From Bacillus sp. AFS055030 (GTDB taxonomy: Bacteria; Bacillota; Bacilli; Bacillales; Bacillaceae_G), in assembly GCF_002574545.1 (NCBI RefSeq), contig NZ_NUGT01000015.1:62001-126000 (forward strand): a DNA stretch of 64,000 nt, read 5' to 3'. Position 1 is the first letter of the stretch. Each line of letters begins with the position of its first letter. Below, piece after piece: positions 28,482 to 37,294 of the stretch. Position numbers and translations under genes: made by a program. The notes beneath the pieces were generated by a model that searched no databases, was not told the origin of the DNA, and saw only the letters and a list, made by a program, of their open reading frames with translations.

Positions 28482-30098
28482 CTATTCTTTTGCTTGTTGA
28501 TCAATAGGCAATTCTATTTTTGTGTCTTTAAACACTTTCTTTAATTCCATCTTTAAACCATAATAGTTTTTATTTGTAAATGCCGCAACCCAAACTTCCC
28601 CATCTTGATTTTGGATCCAAACTCGTCGGTGATACCAATACATACCTTGAATTACACCGATCATAAAGATTGCTCCTCCAATTCCAAGTAACCAAAGAGT
28701 TAAATCTTTACGTACTGTTAAACCGGTTGAATCTTTCGTTTCAATACCTGCAAATGACATTTTATATTTGTTTTCGCCATTTGGTTCAATATTTTGTTTA
28801 ATCGCAACAAATGCTACTTCACCTTTTGGTGTTTTTGGAGTTGTCATTTTAAATACAAACGCTGGATTATTTGGTTTTCTTGTTTTTGTATCAGGTTGAC
28901 CATCAGAGTTAAAATAGAAATCTGGAAAATAATTTTTTAGTTCTACTTTATATCCATTTTTCAAGTCATATACTTCTTTAGGATTTTGTAAATCTACTGT
29001 TATTGGTCCTAATTTTTCACCTGTTTGTTTATTTTGTAATGTAAATAAAAATGCACTAAATTCACCAATCCGATAATCTACTTGATATAAAGCGAAATGT
29101 TGGAATTTTAGCGGTTCATTGACTTTAATACTATAATCTTTTACTTTTTTAAGTTTTGGATCTTCCCCTGGTATTAAATTCCCTTCACGTTTAAATAACG
29201 TAACATCAGCTTGATAGTTTTTTGGGATTTTATCATTTCCAAAGCGCTCAATCGCTTTTTTATAAACTTTACCTTCTTTATCTTTATCATAGGTTTCCAT
29301 ATGGAAATCATTTAATTTAAGATAGTAGTTTTGGTTTGTACCAACGATAGGTTTTAATTCACCTTCTTGAACCCAAAGGGCCTTATCCATATACATACCT
29401 GGTACATATCTCATCATTACTCCAATAAGGAAGATAATTAACCCAATATGGTTTACATATGGACCCCAACGAGAGAAACGACCTTTTTCAGCTAAGATAT
29501 TGCCGTTTTCTTCACGAATTTTATAACCTCTTTTTTGTAAATTAACTTTAGCTTTTTCTATTTCGTTTGGAATATGATCAACTCTACTAATTCCGAACAT
29601 CTTTTGTCTTTTTAAAAAGTTTGGATGTCTTGTAACAGTTTGTTTGTTTAGAGCTTTGTAGAGTGGTAATATTCGATCTAAACTACAAATTACTAGTGAG
29701 ATCCCAATCGATGCAACAAGTAACATGAACCACCACGAGTTAAATGTATTATCCAAACCGATTGCATCGTATATTTTACCGAAGATTCCATATTCATCTT
29801 GATAATACGTTGCTGGATTCGCAGTAGGTGGTAGTAGATCTCTTTGCGGAAATATAGTACCTAATGCTGCTGCTACTAGCGTAATTAAAATGATCACAAC
29901 CGCTACTTTTACTGATGAAAAAAACGTCCATATTTTATCTATAAAAGTTTGATTATTAACAATTGATCTTCTAGCAGTCCCTTCATAGCGCATATCAAGT
30001 AATTCAGTACCATTTTCATCTTGAGGTTTTCCACATGACTCACATATAACAGTACCTACATGATTAAGATGACCACATTCACATTTAAAAGTCTCCAT
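28482..30098 (-). CDS. resB: Cytochrome c biogenesis protein ResB
   Basis: A 538-residue partner of ResC. The N-terminal 25 residues are a small zinc-ribbon (CECGHLNHVGTVICESC), typical of Bacillus ResB. Membrane helices at about 65-85, 120-140 and 200-220 precede a large extracytoplasmic domain; a final helix lies near residue 480. The ATG has AAGGGGAAATAA upstream; the frame extends 21 codons further without a site. Second gene of resABC. Confidence 0.94.
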   Translation of the reverse strand: METFKCECGHLNHVGTVICESCGKPQDENGTELLDMRYEGTARRSIVNNQTFIDKIWTFFSSVKVAVVIILITLVAAALGTIFPQRDLLPPTANPATYYQDEYGIFGKIYDAIGLDNTFNSWWFMLLVASIGISLVICSLDRILPLYKALNKQTVTRHPNFLKRQKMFGISRVDHIPNEIEKAKVNLQKRGYKIREENGNILAEKGRFSRWGPYVNHIGLIIFLIGVMMRYVPGMYMDKALWVQEGELKPIVGTNQNYYLKLNDFHMETYDKDKEGKVYKKAIERFGNDKIPKNYQADVTLFKREGNLIPGEDPKLKKVKDYSIKVNEPLKFQHFALYQVDYRIGEFSAFLFTLQNKQTGEKLGPITVDLQNPKEVYDLKNGYKVELKNYFPDFYFNSDGQPDTKTRKPNNPAFVFKMTTPKTPKGEVAFVAIKQNIEPNGENKYKMSFAGIETKDSTGLTVRKDLTLWLLGIGGAIFMIGVIQGMYWYHRRVWIQNQDGEVWVAAFTNKNYYGLKMELKKVFKDTKIELPIDQQAKE

Positions 30099-30126
30099 TT
30101 TATTTCCCCTTACTAATGTACACTCA

Positions 30127-30654
30127 TCATTTTGGTAATATTTCTTTAATATAATTTTCAAAAGAAGTTGGTGTCATTTGACCAGTTACAATTCTCTTTA
30201 TAGTCCCGTCTGGACTTACAAAAAACGTAGTTGGTAAAGGGTTAACACCATATGTATTTAAAACCTCTTGATCTTTATCTATTCCAACTGGAAAATTAAG
30301 TTTATAATCGCTTACAAATCTTTCGACTGAAAATTTCGATTCATCTGCGTTCATTGCAAGTAATTCGATACCTTCTCCTTTATATTTCGAATAGATTTCA
30401 TTCATAAATGGCATTTCTCGCTTACATGGTTCACACCAAGTACCCCAAAAATTAACAATTACACCTTTTCCCTTTTCACTTGAAAGGGTATATTTTTTAC
30501 CAGTATTCAGCTCCGTCATAGCAAAGTTTGGTGCCTTACTTCCTTTAGTAATAACTTCATCTTTCTTAAAGAAATTTATGTAAAAAGTATAACCAATTGC
30601 ACAAACCAAAACTAATAGGATCATTGTTCGAATTAACGTTCTATTTTTCTTCAT
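30127..30654 (-). CDS. resA: Thiol-disulfide oxidoreductase ResA
   Basis: A 175-residue membrane-anchored thioredoxin-fold protein that reduces apocytochrome c cysteines before heme attachment. A signal-anchor helix lies at residues 8-27; the active site is WCEPC in NFWGTWCEPCKREMPF. The cis-proline stretch LPTTFF follows. The ATG is preceded by GGGAGG at a 10-base spacing; the longer frame upstream would include the ribosome site. First gene of resABC; its promoter was not clearly identified. Confidence 0.95.
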   Translation of the reverse strand: MKKNRTLIRTMILLVLVCAIGYTFYINFFKKDEVITKGSKAPNFAMTELNTGKKYTLSSEKGKGVIVNFWGTWCEPCKREMPFMNEIYSKYKGEGIELLAMNADESKFSVERFVSDYKLNFPVGIDKDQEVLNTYGVNPLPTTFFVSPDGTIKRIVTGQMTPTSFENYIKEILPK

Positions 30655-30782
30655 ATATACAGTTCCTCCCATATGATAGAATATCATTATTTCCTATTCT
30701 TGAATAGAAATTTGATATGTTTCAAAAAAGACTAAATTTTCAATCTTTTACTCCGAACTATTAAATGTTTAAAGCAAAGAAA

Positions 30783-30806
30783 AAACTCGGTATTTACCGA
30801 GTTTTA
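30783..30806 (-). terminator. Terminator after rluB
   Basis: AAAACTCGGTA pairs perfectly with TACCGAGTTTT; A-run on the left gives the U-tract. It lies about 120 bases after the rluB stop, beyond a structured stretch. Confidence 0.8.
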
Positions 30807-30823
30807 GTGAAAAATGAAGATAT

Positions 30824-30922
30824 CAGACTGTATAAAACCATTTTCTAAAATGTTAACCAGATTATACTTAAATACTGCTAAGGTAGGTAACTAAGTAAGA
30901 AAGCAGTGTTTGACAGTCTGAC
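30824..30922 (-). other. Three-way-junction-like RNA element in the rluB 3' region
   Basis: TCAGACTGT (30824-30832) is the exact complement of ACAGTCTGA (30914-30922). Between these arms are two inner hairpins: AACCATTTT with AAAATGTT (one bulged C, 30837-30855) and CTGCT with AGCAG (30876-30907). The element lies between the rluB stop and its terminator. I know no family that matches. Confidence 0.45.
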
Positions 30923-30928
30923 TGATCA

Positions 30929-31657
30929 TTAGCGAGGCTTTGCTGAAGCCATTGCTCTTAGTTTTTTCACTTCATGAGGTGATAGTTCTCTTGCATCACC
31001 AGGAGTTAATCCACTCAAATCTAAAAACGCATATCGTTCGCGTTTTAACTTCATAACCGGAGTACCAATCGCCTCAAGCATTCTCTTGACTTGACGGTTT
31101 CTTCCTTCATGAATGATCAGTCTTACAATTGCAGTATTCTTGCTTTTATCAAGTGAAATCATTTTAACTTGAGCTGGAGCCGTTTTCCCATCCTCAAGCA
31201 CAATTCCTCTTTCTAATTTACGTAACTGCTCTTTAGTTGGAATACCTTTTACTTTTGCAATATATTCTTTGTCTATTTCATATTTTGGATGTTGTAGTAG
31301 ATTTGAAAATTCTCCATCATTCGTTAATAGGATGATACCTGAAGTATCAAAATCCAATCGACCAATCGGATAAATCCTTTGTTTAATCATTGGAAAAAAG
31401 TCTGTTACAACTTTTCTACCTTTATCATCTGAAACACTTGATATTACACCTGATGGTTTATATAAAAGGAAGTAAACTGGTTCTTCTTTATCAATCGGAA
31501 TCTCTTCAACTTCAACACGATCATTACCACTTACTTTTACACCTAACTCAGTAACTACTTGACCGTTTACTTTCACTTTACCTTCTTTAATTAATTCTTC
31601 TGCTTTACGACGAGAAGCAATTCCCGCTCTAGCAATAACCTTCTGTAATCTTTCCAT
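30929..31657 (-). CDS. rluB: 23S rRNA pseudouridine synthase RluB
   Basis: A 242-residue enzyme that makes pseudouridine in 23S rRNA helix 89 (RluB homologues act at position 2605 in E. coli numbering). The S4 RNA-binding domain occupies residues 1-60 (RLQKVIARAGIASRRKAEELI); the catalytic aspartate is in GRLDFDTSGIILLTNDGE. The RNRQVKRMLEA motif is near the C terminus. AGGTGAAATGATCGA precedes the ATG. It sits between spmB/luxS-side genes and resA, as ypuL does in B. subtilis. Confidence 0.95.
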   Translation of the reverse strand: MERLQKVIARAGIASRRKAEELIKEGKVKVNGQVVTELGVKVSGNDRVEVEEIPIDKEEPVYFLLYKPSGVISSVSDDKGRKVVTDFFPMIKQRIYPIGRLDFDTSGIILLTNDGEFSNLLQHPKYEIDKEYIAKVKGIPTKEQLRKLERGIVLEDGKTAPAQVKMISLDKSKNTAIVRLIIHEGRNRQVKRMLEAIGTPVMKLKRERYAFLDLSGLTPGDARELSPHEVKKLRAMASAKPR

Positions 31658-31840
31658 TCGATCATTTCACCTCTTCAACCATCATACAGATTAATACAAT
31701 TGAAAACAAGTGGCAGCTACAAGGTTTTTTGTGAATAAAGTGAGTTAAACACCGCTTCTAATCGTTAATTCCATTTTTCAAGTCATGCCTATTACGAAAT
31801 TATTCCCATAAATCCCTCATTGCTATTCCTATTTGAAATA

Positions 31841-31870
31841 TCATATTTTTTGGAAATCTATCATATATTT
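31841..31870 (+). promoter_or_regulatory. Candidate sigma-E promoter of the paralogue pair
   Basis: TCATATT fits the sigma-E -35 kmATATT exactly. After 14 bases comes CATATATTT, 6 of 8 fixed positions of CATACAnTA. It lies about 30 bases upstream of the first paralogue. Confidence 0.5.
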
Positions 31871-31899
31871 TACTAGATTTGCAGAAATGAGGTAATAAA

Positions 31900-32178
31900 A
31901 TGAATTTAACATTAAAACACTCCTCAGCATTTGACCGTTCGAAAATTATTACACCAGGTAGTGTCCTTATTACTAAAAAGAATGAAACAATCTATATGCT
32001 TGTCTATGAAGAAAATGAGGACGATTTTCCATATGTCCTTGTCTCATTAACTGATGCAAGACTAGTCCAAAATTATGACATTATGCCAACGTTAGGCGAT
32101 ATTGAAGATTGGGTTGGTGAAGTCACAATGGTAACTCAAAAAAACAAACTATCAATTACAATTCAAGCAAATTACTAG
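31900..32178 (+). CDS. Uncharacterised small protein, tandem paralogue 1
   Basis: A 92-residue soluble protein, not recognised. It shares with the next gene the pattern G-V-x-x-T near residue 20, then FPYVLVSLTDA (residues 43-53), PTLGDIED (63-70) and GE followed by a KL-x-I end. Predicted as mostly beta-strands, no signal peptide or membrane helix. AAATGAGGTAATAA precedes the ATG. A sigma-E-like promoter upstream suggests expression in the mother cell during sporulation. Function unknown. Confidence 0.75.
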   Translation: MNLTLKHSSAFDRSKIITPGSVLITKKNETIYMLVYEENEDDFPYVLVSLTDARLVQNYDIMPTLGDIEDWVGEVTMVTQKNKLSITIQANY

Positions 32179-32244
32179 TTTGCTGTTTAATCTATTTCAA
32201 ACCTGTCAATAATTTAATCATAAAATGAAAAAGGAGCTTACTAT

Positions 32245-32517
32245 ATGAATTATTCTTTTAATCCAGCAGTAAAATATAATTCAGTTGGTTCGTTTAAATT
32301 AGGCGATGTATTTTTCACTTCTGATAAACCTTCAAAAGCATACAAATTAATCTATGACTCTACAGAAACTAATTTCCCTTATATTTTATTGTGCCTAGAT
32401 GATGCCATTTCAATTCAAAGCTTTGATGATCTTCCAACAATTGAAGATATTGAAGAAAATATCGGAGAAATTAAATTCACTGTACCAAAAGAAAAATTAC
32501 TTCTTGTGATCAATTAA
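32245..32517 (+). CDS. Uncharacterised small protein, tandem paralogue 2
   Basis: A 90-residue protein clearly related to the gene 66 bases upstream: GDVFFT, a Y-x-LIYD strand, FPYILLCLDDA, LPTIEDIEENIGE and a final KLLLVIN. The two copies have diverged to roughly a third identity by eye, so the duplication is not recent. AAAAAGGAGCTTACTAT precedes the ATG. Probably cotranscribed with paralogue 1; a terminator follows. Function unknown. Confidence 0.75.
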   Translation: MNYSFNPAVKYNSVGSFKLGDVFFTSDKPSKAYKLIYDSTETNFPYILLCLDDAISIQSFDDLPTIEDIEENIGEIKFTVPKEKLLLVIN

Positions 32518-32556
32518 GGTTTTATTTAACTACTAAACATTCATTTAGCTTATCCA

Positions 32557-32587
32557 AAAACGCCATCAAAATTTGGATGACGTTTTT
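32557..32587 (+). terminator. Terminator after the paralogue pair
   Basis: AAAACG with CATC pairs with GGATG-CGTTTT with one or two mismatches, followed by TTTTTTT. Confidence 0.8.
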
Positions 32588-32711
32588 TTATTCATTTGAA
32601 AAATGATTTTAGGAACACATTCAAGAGCCTATACTGTCTGCCTGCTTTACTTAGGTCAAGATCCGATCTTTCTAATTGAAATGTGTCGTTTCAATTTTTT
32701 CTTATTCCAAC

Positions 32712-32740
32712 AAAAAAACGTCATCCAATGAGATGACGTT
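32712..32740 (-). terminator. Terminator after luxS
   Basis: AACGTCAT pairs with ATGACGTT; seven A on the left become the U-tract. It ends the mccA-mccB-yrrT-luxS operon. Confidence 0.85.
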
Positions 32741-32748
32741 TTTCAATA

Positions 32749-33222
32749 TCATGCAAATACGCTTTCCAATGTTTCGTCTGTTTGCTCGCTCCAATATTTC
32801 AACCATTTTTTTGCGCCTTCAAGATCATGAAGTTTTGCTTGGCCGCATTGAAGTTCATTTGCAGCAGGTACTTCTTCAACTTGTAGTCCAAGTTCGGCAG
32901 TTTTACGTAATAATGTGATTACTTCTGAAATTGTTGGAGTACCAGCAATTATTAAATAAAATCCTGTTTGGCATCCCATAGGTGATAAATCAATAATTTT
33001 AAATGGGTCACCAGCTGGTACTGCTTCACGAACGTTCAAAGCTAATAAGTGTTCTAACGTGTGAATTGTATCTGGTTTTAGAGCTTGCTTATTTGGTTGG
33101 CAAAAACGAATATCATATTTTGTAACTACTCCGTCTGTACCAACTGCATGTGTACCACAATGTCTAACGTAAGGAGCAACAACTTTTGTGTGATCTAATT
33201 CAAAACTTTCAACTGACGGCAT
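32749..33222 (-). CDS. luxS: S-ribosylhomocysteine lyase LuxS
   Basis: LuxS cleaves S-ribosylhomocysteine to homocysteine and the precursor of autoinducer 2. The metal ligands His54 and His58 with Glu57 (HTLEH), Cys126 and the catalytic Cys84 (GCQTGFY) are all present in the 157-residue protein. TAGGAGGAAATAA precedes the ATG. It is the last gene of an operon with yrrT, mccB and mccA, whereas in B. subtilis luxS is elsewhere. Confidence 0.97.
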   Translation of the reverse strand: MPSVESFELDHTKVVAPYVRHCGTHAVGTDGVVTKYDIRFCQPNKQALKPDTIHTLEHLLALNVREAVPAGDPFKIIDLSPMGCQTGFYLIIAGTPTISEVITLLRKTAELGLQVEEVPAANELQCGQAKLHDLEGAKKWLKYWSEQTDETLESVFA

Positions 33223-33249
33223 ATTTATTTCCTCCTAATTTACTTCTCT

Positions 33250-33891
33250 CTATTTTTTAGTGGCTTCAACGATCCATACAAAATCATTATATTGTTCGAA
33301 CTTCACTTCAAATCCATTTTTTTCAAAATGTGAACGAACAACTGGAATTAATGGATAATATTCTCTAATTAAATCATCTCTTAGATTGATATAATTTGCA
33401 TTTTCAGCCTTCGTAATTTCATTCTTATATTCTTTTTCTGTTAAAAACATTGTATCAGCAAATACGATTTTTCCATTTGTGTCCAATAGTGAGCTATATA
33501 TTTTAATAGCTTCATATTTTTCTTGATCAGTTAAATGATGAAAAACGTATGAACTTACAATTGTATCGATCTTTGCTTGTGGTTTTGGAAAATCAATTAA
33601 GTCTCCGTCGTGAATCGTAATATTCTCCCCTAATTTCTTATGAGCAATAATTCTCATTTCAGGAGATGGCTCGATTGGAAATACAGTTTTTCCTTTATCA
33701 AGAAGTAACTTTGTTAAATTTCCTGTACCAATTCCAAATTCAAGAACGCTGTTTCCACTTCTATTAACAATTTCTTTGAGTATTTCATCATAACGTCGAA
33801 ATGCTTCTTTATATTCTGGGTCATGTCCTTGAACAAAGGAATCGTAACTTTCTGCCCAACCAGTAAAAACATCTAAAAACTCTCTACCCAT
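33250..33891 (-). CDS. yrrT: SAM-dependent methyltransferase YrrT
   Basis: A 213-residue class I methyltransferase with the SAM-binding motif VLEFGIGTGNLT near residue 48 and the post-I acidic loop. Its substrate is not established. In B. subtilis yrrT is the first gene of yrrT-mtnN-mccA-mccB, a methionine-to-cysteine conversion operon. Here its ATG directly follows the mccB stop with no gap, and luxS follows. mtnN, which would produce S-ribosylhomocysteine for LuxS, is not in this cluster. Confidence 0.85.
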   Translation of the reverse strand: MGREFLDVFTGWAESYDSFVQGHDPEYKEAFRRYDEILKEIVNRSGNSVLEFGIGTGNLTKLLLDKGKTVFPIEPSPEMRIIAHKKLGENITIHDGDLIDFPKPQAKIDTIVSSYVFHHLTDQEKYEAIKIYSSLLDTNGKIVFADTMFLTEKEYKNEITKAENANYINLRDDLIREYYPLIPVVRSHFEKNGFEVKFEQYNDFVWIVEATKK

Positions 33892-35049
<1,158 letters not shown>

Positions 35050-35970
35050 TTATCCCTCACTATATATGTTTTTACTTAAGTATCTTTCACTACTATCTGG
35101 GAAAATCGTTACGATTGTACTCCCTGGTTTTGCTTTTTTTGCTTCTAATAAACTTGCATATAACGCAGCTCCTGAGGAACTTCCCACTAAAAGTCCTTCT
35201 TTCGTTGCTAATTCTTTTACTAAACGAAATGCGTCTGAATCAAGTACTGTATGAATATCATCAAATAAGTTTGTATCGACAAAGGCAGGAATGAATTCCA
35301 TTCCAATTCCTTCTGTATCATGTGAACCTGGCTTACCGCCATTTAATATTGATCCTTCTGGTTCAACAATAACTGTTTTTACATTTTGTAATTTATCTTT
35401 TAAATACTGAGCTGTTCCAGTAAATGTTCCTCCACTACCAGCTCCAGCAACAAATACATCTATTTTTCCATCGAGTTGGTCAACTAACTCTGGTCCTAAT
35501 GTTTTGTAATAAGTTCTTGGATTCGCCTCATTACTAAATTGAGATGGTACAAATGAATTCGGTATTTCGTTTGAGAGTTCATTTGCTTTTTTAATTGCAC
35601 CTGTCATTCCATCTTCTGTAGGCGTGTTCACAACCTTTGCTCCAAGTGCTTTCATCAACATTTGTTTTTCAATACTGAATTTTTCAGGAACAACAAATAG
35701 GACATTTACGCCATATTTTATCGCTGCTAGTGCTAAACCAATTCCTGTATTTCCGGCGGTTGGTTCAATTACCGTACCACCTTTTTCTAATTTACCTTCA
35801 TTAAGTGCACTTTCTATTAATTCCATTCCAAGTCGATCTTTAACACTTCCACCTGGGTTACAGAATTCTAACTTTGCAAATAGTCTTGTTCCTTTTGGTA
35901 AAGGGAATGTTGTAATTTCAAGCAAAGGTGTTGATCCGATCAGCTCGTGTACTGATTTTACAACTTTCAT
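35050..35970 (-). CDS. mccA: Cystathionine beta-synthase (O-acetylserine dependent) MccA
   Basis: A 306-residue fold-type II PLP enzyme that joins O-acetylserine and homocysteine to cystathionine. The PLP lysine is Lys44 in GGSVKDRLG; EPTAGNTGIGLA binds the cofactor and substrate carboxylate; GAGSGGTFTGTAQYL binds PLP phosphate. It has no C-terminal CBS domains. It leads the operon; an inverted-repeat operator lies upstream. Confidence 0.93.
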   Translation of the reverse strand: MKVVKSVHELIGSTPLLEITTFPLPKGTRLFAKLEFCNPGGSVKDRLGMELIESALNEGKLEKGGTVIEPTAGNTGIGLALAAIKYGVNVLFVVPEKFSIEKQMLMKALGAKVVNTPTEDGMTGAIKKANELSNEIPNSFVPSQFSNEANPRTYYKTLGPELVDQLDGKIDVFVAGAGSGGTFTGTAQYLKDKLQNVKTVIVEPEGSILNGGKPGSHDTEGIGMEFIPAFVDTNLFDDIHTVLDSDAFRLVKELATKEGLLVGSSSGAALYASLLEAKKAKPGSTIVTIFPDSSERYLSKNIYSEG

Positions 35971-36053
35971 ATTTTCAAGCTCCTTTATGTCACAAAAAGG
36001 TTAGTTTCTTCCAATCCATTATATGCAACATGGGTAAAATTGAATGTTGTCTT

Positions 36054-36078
36054 AATACCAACTATTCTTATTGGTATT
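36054..36078 (-). promoter_or_regulatory. Inverted-repeat operator upstream of mccA (CymR candidate)
   Basis: AATACCAA and TTGGTATT form a perfect 8-bp inverted repeat with a 9-base spacer. A -10-like TATAAT on the minus strand lies at 36018-36023, just downstream, without a clear -35. In B. subtilis mccAB is repressed by CymR, a dimeric regulator, which makes CymR the first candidate. Confidence 0.5.
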
Positions 36079-36107
36079 ATAAGATATTAATCCTAAATGC
36101 GCAATAA

Positions 36108-36141
36108 AAAAGTACTTTTATCCTAAAATAAAAGTACTTTT
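36108..36141. terminator. Terminator after spmB
   Basis: AAAAGTACTTTTAT pairs perfectly with ATAAAAGTACTTTT around a 6-base loop. It ends the dacB-spmA-spmB operon before the mccA control region. Confidence 0.8.
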
Positions 36142-36169
36142 TTATGAATTCTAATCGAATGGGTTTTCG

Positions 36170-36700
36170 TTAAGCAAAGAACATCGTCACAAAGATGATC
36201 GAAAAAATAATACTGATTGCATCTGCGATTAATCCTACTTTTAATGCATCTCCCATTTTACGTATACCTACCGCTCCAAAATACACCGTTAAAACATATA
36301 ACGTTGTATCGGTACTACCTTGCATCGTTGAAGCCAATCTTCCGATAAATGAATCTGGTCCATATGTTTTAATTAAATCCGAAGTAATACCTAAAGCTGC
36401 TGAACCAGATATAGGTCGAATAATCGCTAGCGGAAAAACTTCTGGAGGAATACCTAGTGAACTTAAGAACGGCCGTATAAGCTCTACACAAAACTCTAAG
36501 GCACCAGATGCTCTAAAGATCGAGATGGATACTAGCATACCTACTAAAAATGGAATTAATTGCACTGCAATTGTTACACCTTCTTTTCCACCTACTACAA
36601 AAGATTCATACGTCGGCACCTTTTTCCAAGTTCCATGGATTAAAATGACAGCGATAATAAATGGAATGATATAAAGTGAGATTGTATTCATATATCCCAT
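36170..36700 (-). CDS. spmB: Spore maturation protein SpmB
   Basis: A 176-residue polytopic membrane protein with a Gate (nucleoside transporter-like) domain, needed with SpmA for proper dehydration of the spore core. The stretch RPISGSAALGITSDLIKTYGPDS near the middle and five or so hydrophobic helices are typical. The ATG follows GGGGAGAAAATAA and lies directly after the spmA stop codon. Expression is expected with dacB from the mother cell. Confidence 0.95.
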   Translation of the reverse strand: MGYMNTISLYIIPFIIAVILIHGTWKKVPTYESFVVGGKEGVTIAVQLIPFLVGMLVSISIFRASGALEFCVELIRPFLSSLGIPPEVFPLAIIRPISGSAALGITSDLIKTYGPDSFIGRLASTMQGSTDTTLYVLTVYFGAVGIRKMGDALKVGLIADAISIIFSIIFVTMFFA

Positions 36701-37294
36701 TTATTTTCTCCCCTTTCGATTTCTCCTACTTGCAAAAAAACTATTTACAGCGAGTCCCCCAATAAACGAAACTACTTGTGCAAGTATTGTAACACCTACT
36801 ATTTCAGTCGGATTTGAAGAATGATAAGACATTCTAACTCCTATGACTGTTGTCGGAATTAAAGTGATTGCACTTGTATTTAAAGTTAAAAATGTAATCA
36901 TGTCATCACTTGCTTCATTACTATTTCTATTTAATATTTTTAATTGTTCCATCGCCTTGATCCCTAATGGAGTAGCAGCATTTCCTAAACCGAATAAATT
37001 GGCTACCATATTTGACATAATATAACCAAGTGCTGGATGGTCTTTAGGAATTTTCGGAAACAAAAATGAAAGAAATGGTTGAAACAATTTCGAAAGTATT
37101 TTTAATAATCCTGATTCTTCTGCTATTTTCATTAAACCTAACCAAAAAACAAGTACACTAACTAGTCCAATAATAATGGTAATCGCTTGCTTTCCTCCGT
37201 CAAAAACTGCTTTATTTACTTCATCCATCGTTCCATTAATCATCGCAAAAATAAAACCAATTATTGTAAGAGCAACCCAAATGATATTAACCAT
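36701..37294 (-). CDS. spmA: Spore maturation protein SpmA
   Basis: A 197-residue membrane protein, partner of SpmB. It has about five membrane helices, FWLGLMKIAEESGLLKILSK in the first half, LGLGNAATPLGIKAM-type sequence in the middle and a basic C-terminal end (RRNRKGRK). The start overlaps the end of dacB by 8 bases and its stop abuts the start of spmB, so the three genes are tightly coupled. Confidence 0.95.
   Translation of the reverse strand: MVNIIWVALTIIGFIFAMINGTMDEVNKAVFDGGKQAITIIIGLVSVLVFWLGLMKIAEESGLLKILSKLFQPFLSFLFPKIPKDHPALGYIMSNMVANLFGLGNAATPLGIKAMEQLKILNRNSNEASDDMITFLTLNTSAITLIPTTVIGVRMSYHSSNPTEIVGVTILAQVVSFIGGLAVNSFFASRRNRKGRK

Noticed and set aside
32676-32918. A plus-strand frame over the luxS terminator and 3' end of luxS
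   Set aside because: It includes the terminator hairpin and runs antisense to conserved luxS.
35624-36004. A 126-codon plus-strand frame across mccA and its control region
   Set aside because: Antisense to mccA; no ribosome site, product without any recognisable motif.
36195-36674. A 159-codon plus-strand open frame opposite spmB
   Set aside because: It mirrors the spmB codons, has no family resemblance and no ribosome site; spmB is a clear family match.
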